Positions 62,522-64,000 of a stretch of 64,000 bases of DNA are shown piece by piece. Source of the stretch: Aquiflexum sp. TKW24L (GTDB lineage Bacteria > Bacteroidota > Bacteroidia > Cytophagales > Cyclobacteriaceae); the NCBI RefSeq assembly GCF_023502205.1, contig NZ_JAMFLG010000017.1:38678-102677 (forward strand). The letters are read 5' to 3'. The notes below the pieces were generated by a model. That model searched no databases and was not told the origin of the DNA. It saw only the letters and a list, made by a program, of their open reading frames with translations. Both the position numbers and the translations under genes were made by a program. How positions within the stretch are numbered: the stretch's first letter is position 1; the number at the start of each line of letters is the position of its first letter.

Positions 62522-63010
62522 TTATTTTTTTAGCAAGACATCAGCAGGTGGTGCCTTCCTATTGGCCCTGACATTTTGATGGATAAAAGTGTAGAAAAAC
62601 ATCCTCAATTCGTAATTGTCTTTAGTAACGAACATATTGGTCATTCCATCGGTAATATTGTTTAGAGTAGACATATCTTGCTCTTCTAACCAATTTTGAT
62701 TTAGGCTTTGGAATATTGTATTTAAAGGAACCAAAGACATGTCATCCTTTTGGATCATGACCGGATTGATAAATTTTCCACCTTTTACTGTTGCTTTGCC
62801 AAGATAGCATTCGCTCTTCCCTTGGTGAATGACAGATATGACCACATCATGCTGGCCATCTGTTACAGGATTGGCGCCTCTTTCGGTGAAGGCAATATAG
62901 TATTCAGTATAACATCCCTCTATCCCTTTTGCATGGAAACTGACGTCCGTTTGGGCAAAAGCATAATTCAGGGAAATAAAAAGCAGAAAAACTAAAAGGC
63001 TGGATTTCAT
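62522..63010 (-). CDS. Secreted hypothetical protein
   Basis: 162 residues with a signal peptide (1-20, ends NYAFAQ). The mature part is strand-rich with few cysteines (one in GIEGCYTEYY and one in KSECYLGKA, possibly a disulfide) and no family I recognise. It lies between proC and hisA; no functional link is evident. Confidence 0.75.
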   Translation of the reverse strand: MKSSLLVFLLFISLNYAFAQTDVSFHAKGIEGCYTEYYIAFTERGANPVTDGQHDVVISVIHQGKSECYLGKATVKGGKFINPVMIQKDDMSLVPLNTIFQSLNQNWLEEQDMSTLNNITDGMTNMFVTKDNYELRMFFYTFIHQNVRANRKAPPADVLLKK

Positions 63011-63107
63011 AGATATTGTTTTAAAGTTTTAGCAAGTTTTTTTTTACTTAAAAGTAGTAAAATAAACTTGGCTCTAAATTGGTAAAAAATTTTAAAACCT
63101 ACACTTT

Positions 63108-63827
63108 TTATGATCCAAAATTCCCTAACTCTTCAAGACTTATTCTGCCTTCATAGTACGCCTTCCCTACAATTGCCCCATAAACGCCGATTTTCTGAAG
63201 CTCTTCCAAATCATGAATCCCCGCCACTCCCCCGCTTGCAATCAATTTGATACCAGGAATCTCAGACAAAATATCCTGATACAATTCCAACGAAGGTCCC
63301 TGAAGGAGACCGTCTTTCGCCACATCGGTACAGATTACATATTGGATTCCTTTGGCATGATAAGATTTGATAAATTCGATCAGGTCCATCGAAGTGGTTT
63401 CCTCCCAACCTGAGATTGCGATTTTCCGGTCTTTGGCATCTGCACCAAGGATGATTTTCTCTCCTCCAAAGTTTGCTATCCAAGATTCGAACAAGACGGG
63501 GTTTTTGACAGCAATACTTCCCCCTGTCACCTGATGTGCGCCGGATTCAAAAGCAAGATTGATATCAAAATCGGATTGGATACCGCCTCCAAAATCAACT
63601 TTCAGGGAAGTTCCTTCGGTTATACTTTTTAAAACTTCAAGATTGACTATTTTTTTTGCTTTAGCTCCATCCAGATCTACCAAATGGAGACGTTCGATTC
63701 CTACTCCCTCAAAGCGCTTTGCCATTTCCAAAGGACTGTCATGGTATTCTTTTTTTTGGCTGTAATCTCCTTGGGTTAACCGGACGCATTTGCCGCCGAT
63801 GATGTCTATGGCTGGGATGATTTTCAT
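63108..63827 (-). CDS. hisA: HisA: 1-(5-phosphoribosyl)-5-((5-phosphoribosylamino)methylideneamino)imidazole-4-carboxamide isomerase
   Basis: 239 residues, TIM-barrel isomerase of histidine synthesis. N-terminal [18 protein letters not shown] has the catalytic Asp; [13 protein letters not shown] has the second Asp; [14 protein letters not shown] is the phosphate-binding end. hisF, which often follows hisA directly, is not found downstream within this window; the gene before it on the minus strand lies beyond the right edge. Confidence 0.96.
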   Translation of the reverse strand: MKIIPAIDIIGGKCVRLTQGDYSQKKEYHDSPLEMAKRFEGVGIERLHLVDLDGAKAKKIVNLEVLKSITEGTSLKVDFGGGIQSDFDINLAFESGAHQVTGGSIAVKNPVLFESWIANFGGEKIILGADAKDRKIAISGWEETTSMDLIEFIKSYHAKGIQYVICTDVAKDGLLQGPSLELYQDILSEIPGIKLIASGGVAGIHDLEELQKIGVYGAIVGKAYYEGRISLEELGNFGS

Positions 63828-63898
63828 TGGGGAAGGGGGAAGTTTTCAGTATTCAGTTTTCAGTTTCCAGTTTTCAGCAGTTTCTTAGGAGTCAAATT

Positions 63899-63964
63899 GA
63901 ATTAGCTAAAGATCAAAATCGAATGAATTAGCTAAAGTTCAAAATCGAATGAATTAGCGTAAAG
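63899..63964. repeat. 26-nt tandem repeat, about 2.5 copies
   Basis: Units at 63899-63924 and 63925-63950 differ by one base; a third partial unit (63951-63964) has one insertion. The unit begins GAATTAGCTAAAG. It lies upstream of hisA, next to a TTTTCAGT-rich stretch at 63841-63880. No gene seen from 63828 to the right edge. Confidence 0.8.
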
Positions 63965-64000
63965 AATTTTTAAATCTTGCAATTTTGTAATTTTACAATC

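Noticed and set aside
1..64000. tRNA, rRNA, transposase, prophage and defence genes
   Set aside because: Gaps were read on both strands and no cloverleaf, rRNA segment or mobile-element gene was found.

Overview
The window looks like chromosomal DNA from a member of the Bacteroidota, most likely the order Cytophagales (Cyclobacteriaceae-like). This is inferred from several things. Probable promoters carry the Bacteroidota -7 element TAnnTTTG. Start codons are mostly preceded by A/T-rich sequence rather than strong Shine-Dalgarno sites. The gene families are typical of that phylum: DUF3822 next to coaD, TIGR02757, DUF1573, bacterial GH3, six-bladed beta-propeller lipoproteins, BNR/Asp-box proteins, and S9, M14 and S45 secreted hydrolases. 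I see no rRNA, tRNA, CRISPR array, transposase, integrase or phage gene. Nearly all of it is densely packed core and housekeeping sequence.

Layout. 0-3.4 kb: two unknown genes (the first cut by the window edge), then formate-tetrahydrofolate ligase (fhs). 3.6-10 kb: an outer-membrane barrel-like protein, then minus-strand exported S9 and M14 peptidases and a TonB-C-like secreted protein. 10.3-17.1 kb: an Lrp/AsnC regulator, then a complete SUF iron-sulfur operon (sufB-C-D-S-E, a DUF59 protein, a bacilliredoxin). 17.4-22.5 kb: citrate synthase, an acyl-CoA-binding protein, a DEAD-box RNA helicase with an unusual 5' leader hairpin, rsmE and a c-type haem lipoprotein. 22.6-27.6 kb: two esterases around an M17 leucyl aminopeptidase paired with an ATP-grasp ligase. 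27.6-29.7 kb: a minus-strand two-component system with an added pseudo-receiver.

30-35.3 kb: an exported S45 acylase, then a tightly coupled pair of uncharacterised membrane proteins that both carry duplicated histidine motifs. 35.3-38.6 kb: a collagen-like lipoprotein gene bracketed by an imperfect 45-nt direct repeat, and a LysE-type exporter overlapping a GH3 acyl-amino synthetase. 38.6-43.9 kb: YggS, DUF423, PBP4 (dacB), an LD-carboxypeptidase, an SGNH lipoprotein and a META lipoprotein. 43.9-49.7 kb: DUF1573, a RecD-like helicase, two NUDIX proteins, a DUF3822/coaD cluster and pyrE. 49.7-55.7 kb: TIGR02757, an unknown membrane protein, a LysM/DPBB cell-wall protein and a 1060-residue Asp-box protein. 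55.8-60.6 kb: a sugar-nucleotide and glycosyltransferase block (rfbB, a UDP-glucuronate 4-epimerase-like enzyme, a GT4) and a beta-propeller lipoprotein. 60.7-63.8 kb: an XRE regulator with a membrane partner, proC, a secreted unknown and hisA. A short tandem repeat lies at the right edge.

The loci most worth following up are the duplicated-histidine membrane pair (32465-35311), the GH3/LysE pair, the aminopeptidase/ATP-grasp pair, the leader hairpin of the RNA helicase, and the repeat-bracketed collagen-like gene. None can be called a new system from sequence alone. Family calls rest on motifs read by eye; no database search was run.
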